Assembly: GCA_029876055.1 (NCBI GenBank)
Contig: CM056874.1
Location: 434,001-498,000, forward strand
Origin: Madurella fahalii
Taxonomy: Eukaryota > Ascomycota > Sordariomycetes > Sordariales
DNA length: 64,000 nt
Direction of reading: 5' to 3'
The notes under the pieces were generated by a model. That model worked only from the letters and a program-made list of their open reading frames with translations, was not told where the DNA came from and did no database searches. This document shows positions 21,360 to 32,592 of this stretch, piece after piece (position 1 is the first letter of the stretch; each line of letters begins with the position of its first letter). The translations under genes were made by a program, and so were the position numbers.

Positions 21360-22610
21360 TTATTGTACTCCGAGCGGCTGCTTGTATCCATCCGCCGGAG
21401 GCTCCAGGGATTCGACCAACGGCTGACAGATCTTCGCCGGGTTGCTCTGTCCGGTTTTCATCATCTCCTGGAGTAAGTCACGCATCTTCTCCTCTAGCGT
21501 GCGCCAGTCTTGGCCAAACAGTCTTCGGATCGTCGTGACACGTTGTTGTAAAGGCCGCAGCCCCAGAGCCCCCTGCGTGGCTGCCTTATCCAAAGCGGTG
21601 AGCTGCGGCCCAAGTTTCCGCGACTCCTCCAGCGTCTTTTGTGATAGCCGAATCAATTCACTGCAGGCCCCGGCCAGGTCTTTGGCTCGGCCTTTGTCAG
21701 ACTCAAGGGTAGAGATCAGCGATTGTAGTGACTGTATCTGCAGCCTGGCGTCCCTAATCTCGGACTCGCGGACGGCGTGCTGATGGTCCAGTTCGCCGAT
21801 CTCCTTGTCAAGTCCGCTGCTTTGCTTGTTAGAGGGAACAGTAACCTTGCCGTGTCCGTACGCTTGGCTGGCAGCACTTACTTCATCGCGCAGAGCATAG
21901 AGACGCTGGTCAGACGGGTCAATGCCAGTAGCCTGCGGAAGGGCCTCTTTCGAGCTTTCTTCAGCTTTAATTCGTCCAGCCTCAATTGGATCTCGTCTCG
22001 TTTCCTGGCCAGCTCCTTCTCGCCCTCGACAACCAGATCCAGCTCTTTCCCCGTCTTCACCTCGAGGTTACTCGCGTCCTCCCCCGCACCGCGGATTTGC
22101 GCGCCGATGGACTCCGCTCGCGATCCAATATCAGCGCACTGCAGCCGTAGCCTAGCCACTTCGTGGAGTCCATGGGCGGCGTGACGTGCCAGGCCGTCGA
22201 CAATCTTGCTCAGGTTATCAACTTCCAGCTGAAGCTGCGCAAGGGTGATGTGATGGTCTTCGTAGCCGTCGTTGTCGCTGTCACTATCGCCGGCATCACC
22301 GTCCCAGCCGGCGGAGGTGGCTCTGCCCTGGAGATTAGCCCAAGCGGATCGCGTGGCAAGAGCATTGGTCGCTAGCGATTTCCGGAGAGACACGCTGAGC
22401 GCCCGCGCCTCCTCATGCAGACGGGAGATCGACTGGGAGAGATCTCGGAGCTCTGCGTCGAGCTGGGACAGTCTCGAACTCGATTCGTCCAGCTGCTTCG
22501 CGATAGCGGCCCTGCCGGCCGTCCCTACACACGCTGGTCGTTAGAGGGAACGTCGCGGGGGTCTACTGGCTCTTCATACCGTCATTGGCTACCTCAGGCG
22601 TCACTGCCAT
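21360..22610 (-). CDS. Coiled-coil protein of unknown function
   Basis: The exons are 22610..22580, 22524..21882 and 21816..21360, with introns of 55 and 65 nt. All phases match, giving 376 residues. After a short lead (MAVTPEVANDG), almost the entire protein is charged heptad-like helix: residues about 20-55 (LDESSSRLSQLDAELRDLSQS), 95-215 (LQLEVDNLSKIVDG through KRDEIQLRLDELKLKK) and 230-375. A short acidic linker (GDSDSDNDGYED) lies at about 78-90. No TM, signal or known domain was seen. The second acceptor has a NAGNAG-like choice (AAAG or CAG), so one residue is uncertain. It could be a structural or scaffold protein. The family was not recognised. Confidence 0.6.
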
Positions 22611-23967
22611 TGGGAACTGTAGCGGCGGCAAAATCTTGTCTGGGAGTTACTGTCGATGGAACATAACATGCAAGGTGGGGGGCAGTCTGTCGCTCAACCC
22701 ACTGAAGAATATGGCTACATAAAGAGTCGATTGCCTGGTCAAGTACCATCCGAAGAAGTGGATCACCAGCTCTATAAGGTATGCACAGATGATCAAGGCT
22801 TTCGACAGCTCTTGGCCAAGTCAGCTTCGGGTACCGAACTTTTGGTCCGTTCCTGGCCCCTGGTTTTAGCATAGCCCAGGGGCACGTGTCATGTCTTTGT
22901 CCGTGGCGGTCGTTGGTTTGCTGAAGGCGCGCCAACGGGCTTACGCGCTCGGCTGAGCTGTCAAATTTATATCCCTTTGTGGGACAATTGTGGGAGTTGG
23001 CGTCTACCGGACTCCCCAAAGCGGGAACCGGTCTCGTTGCGAAGAAAACCTAGGGCGTTCCATGGTATATGGCGGATTGACGCAACATCGACTTTGCCAT
23101 CTGCAAGTGCCATGTGCCATTTTGCATATACCCGCAGCTGTAGTGGGCAGTGCGCATTTCACCCGTGAATCTTGGCTGGGAAAGGTGAGAGAGTGCACGA
23201 TGGTACAGTACATCCCGGACTCCGGAGTTCCGGATATCGAGGGAAAGGAAGCGACAGGAGACAGACGCCGAAAACCAATCATGGCCTGCTCTCTGGTAGT
23301 GGGTCGGAACGCCTCTGCCATTGAACGCTTCGGTTGGCTGAGCCCAAGTATGTTGTGCGCTGTGGGTAGGCAAATGTTATTGGTGAGTTTAGGATCGATT
23401 TATCACTGCATCTCTTAATTTGGTATCTCGGTGCCTGATGTTGATTTAGTCAGGTCCATGACAACCCATCCAACCTATCGTGACGACAAAACAAATGCGG
23501 CTGGGCGAGAATGACAAGCTCGTTGGCGATTAAAGTTAAACTAACATGCAGAAAGCGCCTGGTAATATCACCGAGCCTAACCTCAGTCCACTACCATTTA
23601 GTTGAATATGTTTGCGAAAGGGGTATTCGTACATATGAAACAATTCTAAGCCGTCAAAGGTGTCTAAGCCGAGACTTTAAATCATGCTCACAACCTGCCA
23701 AACTCCAACCGACATCCTCCTACCTCACCATCCACGATCGAGCTACCAGCCCTGTTGCCCCGGCTGGACTAAACTCGCATCGTCCCCAAATGCATTTCGT
23801 GCCTCTAATCCCATGCTCAGTATTCTTTCCCCGAGGTCCAAACCAAAAAAAAAAAAAAAAAAAAAAAACGAGTGAGAGAAAAAAAGCATCCACGGCAAAA
23901 GAAAAAAGAACTGCGAGGCCAACAGATTATATCATCGCCAACAACCCAGCGGCAATCACGACAGCGC
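22611..23967. other. Intergenic region with poly-A tract
   Basis: No gene was recognised in 1.36 kb between the coiled-coil gene and the end of the rhodopsin-like gene. A 24-nt A-run lies at 23845..23868, just beyond the 3' end of the rhodopsin-like gene. Confidence 0.5.
23845..23868. repeat. Poly-A tract (24 nt)
   Basis: This is an uninterrupted run of 24 A, read as T on the strand of the adjacent minus-strand gene. It lies about 100 nt past that gene's stop. It is a simple repeat with no further structure. Confidence 0.9.
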
Positions 23968-25603
23968 TCAATCCATCGACCGGACAACGACCTCCGCCTT
24001 CCCCTCCCCCATCCGATCCAACGCCGCCTCACCTCCCCGCCCAACAGACACAGCTTCCACCTCCCCAACATTAACCGTGCTACCGCCGCTAGACGGCACA
24101 GACACCTTATCATCCAGGCCATGATGATGATGGTGCTGCACCGTGACCGCGGTCCGCGTGCTCGTACTCGCCCCGCTATTCCGCTGCGTCTCGGCGGCCC
24201 ACTCTCCCCTCCCACCCACCATAGCATTGCCACCACTAGCGGCGGCGGCGGCGGCGGCGGCGGCGGAAGCAGGACCCGCACCGCCCTCCTCGACATCCCT
24301 CGCGGGCGGCGCACCCGCCACGTCGGCCCATCGCGCGCCCCCAGCAGCAGTGGCGGTGGTGGCGGCGACCGCGGTGGCGTCCATCCACGACTCCATCCTG
24401 GCGTGGCCGGGGGCAAGCGGGCTCCGCAGCGGCATCGAGCCGATCGTCAGCGGGGGGCCGCTGCCGGTCGGGGCGGTGCTGGGCTGGCGGTCGCGGTTGT
24501 TGTGCTCGGAGCTCCGGCCCGGGACCAGCAGGCGGGGGAAGAGGCGGGCGACGAGGGGCTTGAGCGTCATGGTGCAGGCGATGGCGATGGCGGTGTGGGT
24601 CTCGATGACGGTCCAGTAGGTCAGGTCGGTGCCCGTGTAGGTGAAGTCCGGGTTGGGGAAGGCTTTTGCCTGGACGAGGATGATGAGGCGGATCATGGAG
24701 ACGAGGCACACGCTAAATGAAGAAACGGCCCCATGTTAGTCGCGCCAGGGGGTGGGGTTTTGCGAAACGGAGAGGAGGAAAGTAACGGGGAGGAAGGCTC
24801 ACAAGAAGCCCACTGCAAACACGCCAACAACGGCGACCTTTTGCCGGCGGGGGAGTTTGAGGGGGAGAACCATGGGGATGGGCAGCGTGAAGACCATCAC
24901 GTCGGTTGCGATGATTAGCCTGGCTTGTGGCGTTAGCGGACGGAGGCTAGGTGAGGTGAATCTGAAGGGGTAACCCACGCTGTGCTTGCCCACCATACTG
25001 TGTCGCCTTGGCAGAAGGTCGCCTTGACCCTCCAATCCCATGCGGCTTCCAAGGGGATGCAGTGAGTCAAGATGGTGGCGACGGACCATAGATTCGATAT
25101 CACGACAATAAAGAGCACGCCATAGCAGGCTCTCCGTGCCCATTCAAGGGTGAAGATGGTAAGGTAGAGCATGCAGATGGAGATCTTGGCCATTCCCAAC
25201 GCGAGGATGTAGGTCAATACCGAGAACCACCAAGCCTCCAGCATGGGTGGCCCCTGAACAAATATGTCGATATCCCATATGTGTTTGCCCATGCCGTTCT
25301 TGACTTCGATGAGCATGCTGATACACATACCTGCTGCGGCTACCTTCACCGCGGTTAGAGAAGGAGCCTGCGAAGAGGGGGGTGGGTTGCGGAGGGACCA
25401 ACTAGAGACAGAACGATGAACAAATCGGCGAGACCGAGTTTGCGGATTATCAGAGCGCGCGTCCACAACCTCAGTGCCACGAAAATGGCGGCTATGGACC
25501 AGGTCGTGAACGCCGCTGCTATCATGTTGGGACCGGTGTCGTCGTGGGGTAGATCGGACGCGGAGGGCCCGGGAAAGGGCCCTCCGGGCGTCGTACTGTT
25601 CAT
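23968..25603 (-). CDS. Fungal rhodopsin-domain (Fung_rhodopsin) integral membrane protein
   Basis: The exons are 25603..25399, 25333..24979, 24919..24803 and 24712..23968, giving 473 residues. Donors are GTCCCT (weak), GTGGGT and GTGAGC, and phases agree throughout. Seven TM helices can be read: ITTWSIAAIFVALRLWTR-type TM1, the GLADLFIVLSL TM2 motif, WFSVLTYILALGMAKISI, YGVLFIVVISNLWSVA, IIATDVMVFTLPIPMVLPLKLP, VAVVGVFAVGFL with MIRLIIL, and WTVIETHTAIAIACTMTLKPL. The order LADxF, E-V-K-x-G-M-G-x-H, D-P-I-P-M and E-x-x-x-A-I-x-x-A-C-x-x-x-L-x-P is diagnostic of the large fungal family once called Pth11-like or CFEM-less GPCR-like. The long cytosolic tail has an alanine run coded by (GCC)n near 24240 and a His stretch (HHHHH). 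It is probably a surface sensor, and the ligand is unknown. The first splice site is the least certain. Confidence 0.83.
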
Positions 25604-26898
25604 CAGGATTGATTCAGCATCCGTCGTTGAGTGCTTCCCGAGGCCCCGCCCTTCCTCCCACTCAGCCGTTTAATACGTCTGTCTAAAAAACCGACGAACG
25701 ATGGAGAAGGGGAATCAACCGAGGGCTAAAGGTCCATAAGATGTGGACCGAGTCTCAACCTGCTGCACTCGGGGGTTCGAAACCGCCCGCTTTCGAGAAG
25801 CAAGACTAGAGACTTGGCCCGCGGGGGCTCGTGGATCTTTGGGGGTATTTGAAGCCATGCGGTGAGTGCCACTTCACTGGCGCACCAATTCAGTGTCGTC
25901 TGCGGGACCCTGGTTTTCAACCCATGGTTTTTCAGGACGCCATGGCGGCCGGCTCTGGAATCCCGGGGCGCTTGACAGCAGACCACTAGCAGGGATTGCC
26001 CGCTCACAAGAGCGAGCCGTGTGTGGGCGGGCGCCACTGGCCGGGGCTTTGCAATTGCCTTTCGCAATCAATGTCTCGCATGCCGATGGGGTTGCCTGTT
26101 CGGGCTGTCGGCTGGCTTGAGCCCGGACGACGCCTCCAACGTCGGCGCGCCATAACTTAGACAAAATGCACGGGACTCACCAAACCTCATCATATCATCT
26201 CGCGACAGCTGCGCAGCAAAATCTTATGGCACGAGGGCTTCTTGGCCGGCCCTACCTCGTGGGATGCAACATGGCATTAGCGACGATCCGCGATGGACGA
26301 TTGACAAGGAAATCCCCTGGCTCGTCGATCATATAGTTCGTGGGGAAATTATTACATTTGATCGTGTCAGACAAGGGATGCGGGATGGGATGCAACGACG
26401 CATTTACCAGCTTGGCGAACCGCACCCCAAGACTTGGTTCGTAATTATTAGGCCGTGCCTGCAGGTGTCAATGCACAATAAACCCTGGGTCAGAACCCGT
26501 CCGCTCCATCAGCTGTCTTCTCCCCGCATCCGTCACACCCCCGATGCTGCCGGTCGATGGTATTGGTTGCATGGCAGCCGAGTGCGAGTGCGCACGAAGC
26601 GAGAAGGGACACGGCTCGGGCATGGCGACGCATATACCCTGCTCGTTTTCTATCCAACAGAACGTGTCTTCCCGACCGAGTCCGGATTCCTGGGTATGAC
26701 ATGCCGGCCTGCCTCGCCTCTGTTATTTCATGGTAATTTGCTAGCTCGATCGATCTCTCACACGTGCCGAGATTGCTGCTGTACCGTTCCATTCTTGTCA
26801 TGCGGTTTACTGATCGCGGATCCTGGGTTTCCTCGTACCGCACACGGCGTGGTAGAACTTGTGTGGCCAACCGAGCCACGGCACCTCAGCAAGCTTGA
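25604..26898. other. Intergenic region upstream of rhodopsin-like gene
   Basis: No protein gene was supported in 1.29 kb. The right end abuts the tRNA-like sequence at 26899. Confidence 0.5.
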
Positions 26899-26972
26899 GG
26901 TCCCGATGGTGTAGTTGGTTATCACGTCAGTCTAACACACTGAAGGTCTCTGTTCAAGCCTGGATAGGATCA
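26899..26972 (+). tRNA. tRNA-Val(AAC)-like gene, degenerate arms
   Basis: This 74-nt segment folds as a tRNA. The D arm is closed by GTG/CAC, and the anticodon arm is a perfect TCAGT/ACTGA stem with the seven-base loop CTAACAC. That loop gives anticodon AAC (valine) with the usual U33. The T loop TTCAAGC and the discriminator A are present. The acceptor stem GGTCCCG against TAGGATC has one A-C mismatch and two G-U pairs. The T stem CTCTG/CTGGA has two mismatches and a four-base variable loop, as if one base were lost before the T loop. The changes in the 3' acceptor strand are the C-to-T and G-to-A transitions that repeat-induced point mutation makes. It is either a weak but working gene or a mutated tRNA copy. 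Confidence 0.6.
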
Positions 26973-27304
26973 AACGGGCATCGCAGCGGTGCATCATCAT
27001 TTTGAATTTTTTACCTGGTTGGGATGCTGGCTGCTGGTGGGAGATGTTGCGGTAGCATCGCCCCAGTTAAACGAATACGTTTTCTTGTTTAAACTCATAT
27101 GCTGCATGGGGGCTCCACCAAAATTTCCAACACCGCGGGGCATTGTTCTGAACTGTATTCTAGAACAAGTCGTGCGTAGTTTTACCAACAACTCTCTGGA
27201 CGCGGGATATCTGTCTCACACCGGGACTTACTTATGCTTTTGCTTCAGCCAACATATTAATTGGCATTCTACAGCATCGCATACTCACAATAAGTCGCTA
27301 CATA
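26973..27304. other. Short intergenic region before RPC5
   Basis: This 330-nt stretch would contain the RPC5 promoter and leader. No TATA box or other element was recognised. Confidence 0.4.
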
Positions 27305-28694
27305 ATGTCCACCTCGGAACCCCCGCGCGGGGCACCGGCAGCCTCTAAGGACGACGACGACGACCCCATCGTCGCCAGCTACTCCGTCTTCCTCAAGCCG
27401 CCGCTGCCCGAACACCGCAATCTTGTCGTCTTCCAATATGTCACCAAGACCGCTCAAGACCCCGGCCAGGTGCGCATGCCCCGCGTCATGGAGCTGCGAG
27501 TCAAGCCCAGCACGGGCATGTACGAAGTGGACGTGCCCATCGACACGATGGAGGCGTACGACCGCAACAAGGGAATGGCGTGGGGTGCGGCCATGAAGAA
27601 ATCGATGGAGACCAAAAAGGGCGGCAGTCTGGGCTTGGCGGGGGGGTTTAATATCGCCGCGACCCCCAACCCCGCGGCTGGTAGAGGAGGGCGCCGGGGC
27701 GCCGGGGCCTCCAACGAGGATGACGGGGCACAATTGAGCTGGGCTGAGGCCGTCAAACAGGACAAGGTCTTGCGTGTCCAAACATTCGGCGGCGGGCGCA
27801 GCGCCGAGCAACACACCCGAGAAATGGTCGGCGTCTTCCAAGGGAGTGAGTGTTCCTCCCCCCTCCCTTTCCCATCTTTCCTTCCACCTACCCGAAGCGA
27901 CCCAGCCACTAACCCGTCCCATTTCTCCCCACCCAGAAAACATCCACCTAACCCCCATATCACACATCGTCCAACTCCGCCCCGTCCCGCACCACCTCGA
28001 CGCAGCCACCGAGCAAGAGCGGCTCGCGCGCGCCCCGCCCTCGGCCGGCGGCGGCGCGACATCCTCAACCGGCGCTGCCGCCACCGCCACCACCACCAGC
28101 AGCGCCACCACTGGCGCCGGGGAGAAGGCGGCCGGGCGGGCGATCCACATGGCGCTTAAGAGCGCGATGGACGAGTCCGGGGGGGTGGCGGCGGAGACGA
28201 TGGCGGACCGGCTGCGGCGGGTGCAGACGGAGAGCTGGCGGCGCATGGAGTGGGTGCACGACGAGGCGGAGCTGGCGTGGGAGGCGTACAACGAGTGCCT
28301 GCTCATGCGGTCCGACAAGCGCACCGCCGGGGCCGGGGACGACGGCGGGGATGGGCGGGCGGAAAACGGAAACGGGAAGGGGAAAGAACCGGAGGAGCTG
28401 CAGCCCGGTACGGGGACGGGGACGGATGGCGGCGCCGACGACAGCGGCGCGCCGGACTTGGCGGAGCGGGTGGCCCGGTTGCGGACGGAGTGGGGCGAGG
28501 CGGAGCTGCTGCAGGCCATCAGCACCGTCCGGCGCCCAACGGGGTCCGCCGGGGATAGTGAGGAAGACGTGGAGGAGGTGGTCAAGCCGGAGCCCGGAGC
28601 TGGTCGGTCCGGTGCCGCGAGCGGAACTGCTGCCCCAAAGAGGGGCGCGGGGACGAGGGCGGCCAGTAGGGGCGGTACGATGGAGATAGACTAG
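27305..28694 (+). CDS. RPC37: DNA-directed RNA polymerase III subunit RPC5 (Rpc37)
   Basis: The exons are 27305..27845 and 27937..28694. The donor GTGAGT and acceptor CCCAG join in phase 1, giving 432 residues. The N-terminal half matches the RPC5/Sin family: PIVASYSVFL, then RVMELRVKPSTGMYEVDVPIDT, then the Y-D-R-N-K-G segment. The strand after the intron (NIHLTPISHIVQLRP) is the conserved H-L-x-P-I-x-x-x-x-Q-x-R-P motif that dimerises with RPC4 (Rpc53) in the TFIIF-like module of Pol III. That module works in initiation, termination and re-initiation at tRNA and 5S genes. The C-terminal half is longer than in yeast, low-complexity and Ala/Gly/Glu-rich, with a helical segment (WRRMEWVHDEAELAWEAYNE). 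It runs tail-to-tail with PAT1. The reverse strand carries a long open frame that is a GC artefact. Confidence 0.9.
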
Positions 28695-29200
28695 GCTTGG
28701 GCGTAGACTGAGAAGCCCGGCAAGTATCACTTAATTAGACATTGGTCGTTCTGGAGTGGGGTTCCATTAGTTATCATTGCTATTAGATGGTTCAGGGACA
28801 AATCAAGCGCGGGTGCCGAAGACTCGATGGATTTCAAGATGTGCTGTACTGACGATTCGCTTCCCCATGTGCTGCTCATACTCTACATATATCCATACAA
28901 CATCATTGTAACTCTTGTTTCCCTCAGCTTATGAGTAGCAATTGTGGCTTCTCTGACAAAGGACCAACCACCCCAACCCCCCACCCCCTCCCACACCCAA
29001 GATAGATCCGTCGTCGACACCACACCCACGCCAACACACACGGCATTGGGTATTACCATCTCCAGCCAGAGCAGCGTTCATTGAGGAGGATACCTCGCGC
29101 ACCTCCTTGATAAATCCATCGAAAACTTTTAATAAATCCAGAACTTGGTTCTCACCTACGTCATCGGCGGATGACCGGATCGGACAGGCCTACTCAGGGT
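28695..29200. other. 3' intergenic region between convergent RPC5 and PAT1
   Basis: This 0.5 kb spacer between two 3' ends contains a C-rich stretch (28960-29040). No gene was seen. Confidence 0.5.
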
Positions 29201-31820
29201 TCACTGCAGCAGCTCAACATCCAAACCAATCGAGCGCATAAAGAGGTTAACGTTCTGCAGACGCTGCGCAGCCAGGTCCTGAGGCAGCGTCTTGGACAGA
29301 GCAACCGTATCCATGACGCGGTCCTTGACGGCGATAACGAGCCTCTGCTGCTGGTCAGGGCCGGCGCCTATTCCAAGCGCGGCCAGAAGCTGCCAGACGT
29401 AGATATCGTCGCTTGCGGTGACAGGACCGGGGAAGACGTGTGGGAGCGTAGGCTCAATCATGTCGAAAAACCGCGTGTAAGTCGCATCCCTGGAAATAGT
29501 CAGCTTAGTGATACACAGCGTGCGGGACGAATGGTACACACCATGAGCGCCACGCCTCCTCGCTGCCGCCTCCACCGTGCTTGATAATTTCGGCACGGCT
29601 CAGTATCATGGTGAGCATAGACGCGCCGATTCTGCTCCTGGCGATAACGTCAACACTGCGGGTGCAGACAAGGCCAAGCACGCCAGCGACAAGGTCCAGA
29701 TCGAGCTCGTTGAGGACGTTGAACAGGGTCGACATGACGGCGATCGAGAAGAGCTCCACATTCTCACGCATCGCCGCGTTTAGCTGCATCTGCCCAGACG
29801 TCACCTGCGCGTTGCGGACGACGTCGAGGTTATCGAGATTCACGACGATCAGCGTGAGGATCGTCGTGCGTTGCTGCAGCGTAAGGTGGCGGCAGATGCG
29901 CTGCATGGCCTTCTTACCCTTGTTGTAGGAAAGAAGGGTGATGAACGGGTGGGTATGACCATTCTCGGGGTGGTCGTGGATCCGCAGAGTATCCCAAAGC
30001 TTGTTGTTGAGGGCCTCGGCCTCGCTGCGCCATGCTGCAAACTTCTGAATCGCCTCGGTATCGTTGTCGTTGGCGGGAGGCGGAGGCATCGTGCGATCGT
30101 GGTCCTCCATCTTCATAAGCGTCGTGTAGATGCGTTCGATAGAGCGCAGCTCGCTCTTCCTGTCAGCCCCACTCGAGACGTGCTTATGCGCGCTGCCAGG
30201 GCGATGAGCCTCGCCGGTGCTCTCGGTGCGCTTGATATTGAGCAATGGCTTGGGAGTCTTGGCGTTGCTGAACGAGATCTTGCCGAGGCTGCCCTCAATG
30301 ACAAGCTGCTTGTTTTTGGGCTTGTTCTTGGCCGCCTCAACCGCGCGTTGCACTTGTTGTTCCATTCGCTGCATGTGGTTCTCCGGTCCGCGATGGTGGC
30401 GGCGGATGCCGCCCTGGCGGCTCCCGGTTTGGAAAAGATACGTCTGCGCAAAGTTATTCAGCGGCTGGCTCGGATGCTGACGCTGGCTGCCCTGGATTTG
30501 GCTGTGGACCTGATAGTAAAAGTCCTCGGCAAGGGACTCGTCGGTGCCGTGCTCATTCGGATTGCCGGTAGCAGCAACAAGCTGCTGAAGCTGGATGCGA
30601 GTGACAAAACTCTTGTCCTGTGGTGTCATAATTCCGTTGTCGCGGGACATGAGGAAGATCTTGTGATTGCGCTTTGCGCGCTTGGCTTCTTGTTCCAAAT
30701 ACGCAGCCTTCTCCTCCTCAGACAGCTGGGAAAGCTGCGAAGGATGGGTTATGATCTGCGGCTGACGCGAAAACGAGCCCTGCTGTCGATGGTTGGAATG
30801 CGTGGGGTAGGTGCCTGGCATGGGGGAAGTCTGATGCTGTCGGATGCCGAATCTAGCTGCATCTCCAGAAAGGCGGTTCGGGTTCTGCAAGATCTGCGTG
30901 GGCTGAACAGGGGCGGACGGCTGTTGACGCCCCTGAGCCGCTTGCTGGGCTAGGGGTTGGGGCGAAGGAGCCTGCTTGGCTTGCGGCCGCTGCAGGATGG
31001 TTACAGGATGCCCATGTCCGGGAGGGAATGAAGCCTCTTTGTGCTGGGAGGGAGAGGTTTGTGCAGGAATTTGGGGCTGACCATGCTGCGGGAATTGGTA
31101 GCCCATATCATACTGCATCTGCCGGGGCGCTTGAGGTTGAGGAGCAGCGGACGGCACGGTCGGCTGTGGGGCTGGTGATGCTGCAGCCGGCTGAGCGGCC
31201 TTCTTTGCCTGAGCTCTGATTTGGGCTTCGACCTCCTCGAGGCTCATCACCTTTCGGCTAGGGGGCGCAGAGGATGCCGTGGCGGCCGTGGTAGTAGGAG
31301 CCGGGGCTGGCTGGGGGGGTTTCTTGGGTGCAACACCCCATAGAGCTGCATCGACCTGAAGCTCACCGACTGGCTCGCTGCTGTATTTTTCATAACCAGT
31401 TCGGTAGGAGGAAGACTGTGAGCCATAGGCGTAAGACGATGTCCCCGAAGCGGACGGCTGTGCGAAGGACTGCGTCGAGGGTTGAGGTGCCGGCTGCGCG
31501 GCCTTGGCAGCGGGTTTCTGGCGGTTGAAGCGGACGTGCTCTTCTTCAATAACGTTCGAGACCTTGGCGGTTTGGCCAAAGAAATCGAAATCCTTACCGG
31601 ATGGCCCAGCTGTCAGATCGCTAGTGTCGCCAAACGTATCATCGTTAAAAGCATCGCCGCTTTCCTCGAGCTGGTCACCCAGGCCATCGTACGTCTCTTC
31701 AAATTCGAGAGCGTCACCTTCATCGTCGCGGCTGGAGAGCCCGGCGAAGGGATTATGCGCCTGGGAAAACCCAGCGGCGGCCGGGTTGTGGCGCGTGGTA
31801 TCGAAGCCGAAGAACGACAT
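29201..31820 (-). CDS. PAT1: PAT1 mRNA decapping activator / deadenylation-dependent decay factor
   Basis: The exons are 31820..29542 and 29489..29201, with a 52-nt GTGTGT...TTCCAG intron, giving 855 residues. The start MSFFGFDT and acidic N-terminus (DALEFEETYDGL, the EETYD segment that binds Dhh1) are the family signature. A Q/P/A-rich middle (about 95-440) follows, suited to P-body assembly. A basic conserved segment comes next (TPQDKSFVTRIQLQQL, FYYQVHSQIQG). The helical C-terminal domain, about 580-855 (FITLLSYNKGKKAMQRICRHL), binds decapping and Lsm factors. It acts in cytoplasmic P-bodies, linking the Lsm1-7 ring to Dcp2. The intron near the 3' end is supported because reading through it gives an early stop, while splicing restores ATYTRFFDMIEP. 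Confidence 0.94.
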
Positions 31821-31973
31821 GGTTGCAACGGCTGGTTAGGCGATTAGGTGCGCTGGAAAAGGGTTACTATTGGAACGCTGGTCAGCCCTGAACTGTCGCA
31901 AAATAGCCAGATCATGATCTGCAATGGTCGCGGGGTGGCTAGGACTGCGGAAGTCACAAGTCTCTTGTATTCG

Positions 31974-31994
31974 AAAAAAAAAAAAAAAAAAAAA
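31974..31994. repeat. Poly-A tract (21 nt)
   Basis: A run of 21 A lies about 150 nt upstream of the PAT1 ATG. On the transcribed strand it is a poly-T tract, which in fungi often marks nucleosome-poor promoters (inference). Confidence 0.85.
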
Positions 31995-32517
31995 GTATCC
32001 AGCAACGCACAACACTCGGAAACACAAAACCAGCGTGGGGAACTAACGTACAGCGCAAGCAGTAAAAATAGAGCCGTGGTCAAATCGGTCATGGAACATG
32101 GTGATCTGCTCGATGCGACCAGAGGGTGAGCGTCGTCGACGATCTGCGACCGTGGGAGCGGCGGCGCGGGAGATGAGTCGAAAGCGTAAAAGAAATGAAA
32201 AGAACTGCTCTGGAAGGAGCGAAAACTGCGCTTTGTGCGCAATAAGAAGGCACCGAGGTGTACAAGTTAGGTCGCGAGCTGAATAATGTTCAAGTCGAAG
32301 ATGAAGTCGCGACAGTGGGCCTCAAGCTGCTGGTGAGCAACCAGAACCAGAGTTGAAGTGGGATGAGGCGGGAATTATCCGATAAGCCAATCGGCGTGAG
32401 TCAGTCGGAATGCGCTCACAGCAACGGTGCACGGGCCTAACTAACTTTGGTTGCAAGTGAGTTGTTGCCAGATGCCGCGTGTTACGTGCATTCCATGGGT
32501 TTCTGGTTATTTGGCCT

Positions 32518-32592
32518 TTTTTTTTGTATAAAAAAAAAAGAAAAAAAAAAAAAAGCATCTTTTCTCCAAAAGAGAGAGAAAAAAAAAAAAAA
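32518..32592. repeat. Cluster of T and A homopolymers
   Basis: Successive runs of T (about 9) and then three separate A runs (up to 14) occur within 75 nt in the PAT1/GT15 intergenic region. It is a simple low-complexity cluster. Confidence 0.75.

Noticed and set aside
23511..24074. 187-codon plus-strand frame through the poly-A tract
   Set aside because: It reads lysines from the A-run and prolines from the antisense of the rhodopsin-like tail. Not a gene.
27269..28585. 438-codon open frame on the minus strand across RPC5
   Set aside because: It is an antisense shadow of the GC-rich RPC5 exons. No family-like features, and the composition is S/R/P-heavy.
29871..30953. 360-codon plus-strand frame inside PAT1
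   Set aside because: PAT1 is certain on the other strand. This frame is Leu/Val/Arg-rich shadow sequence.
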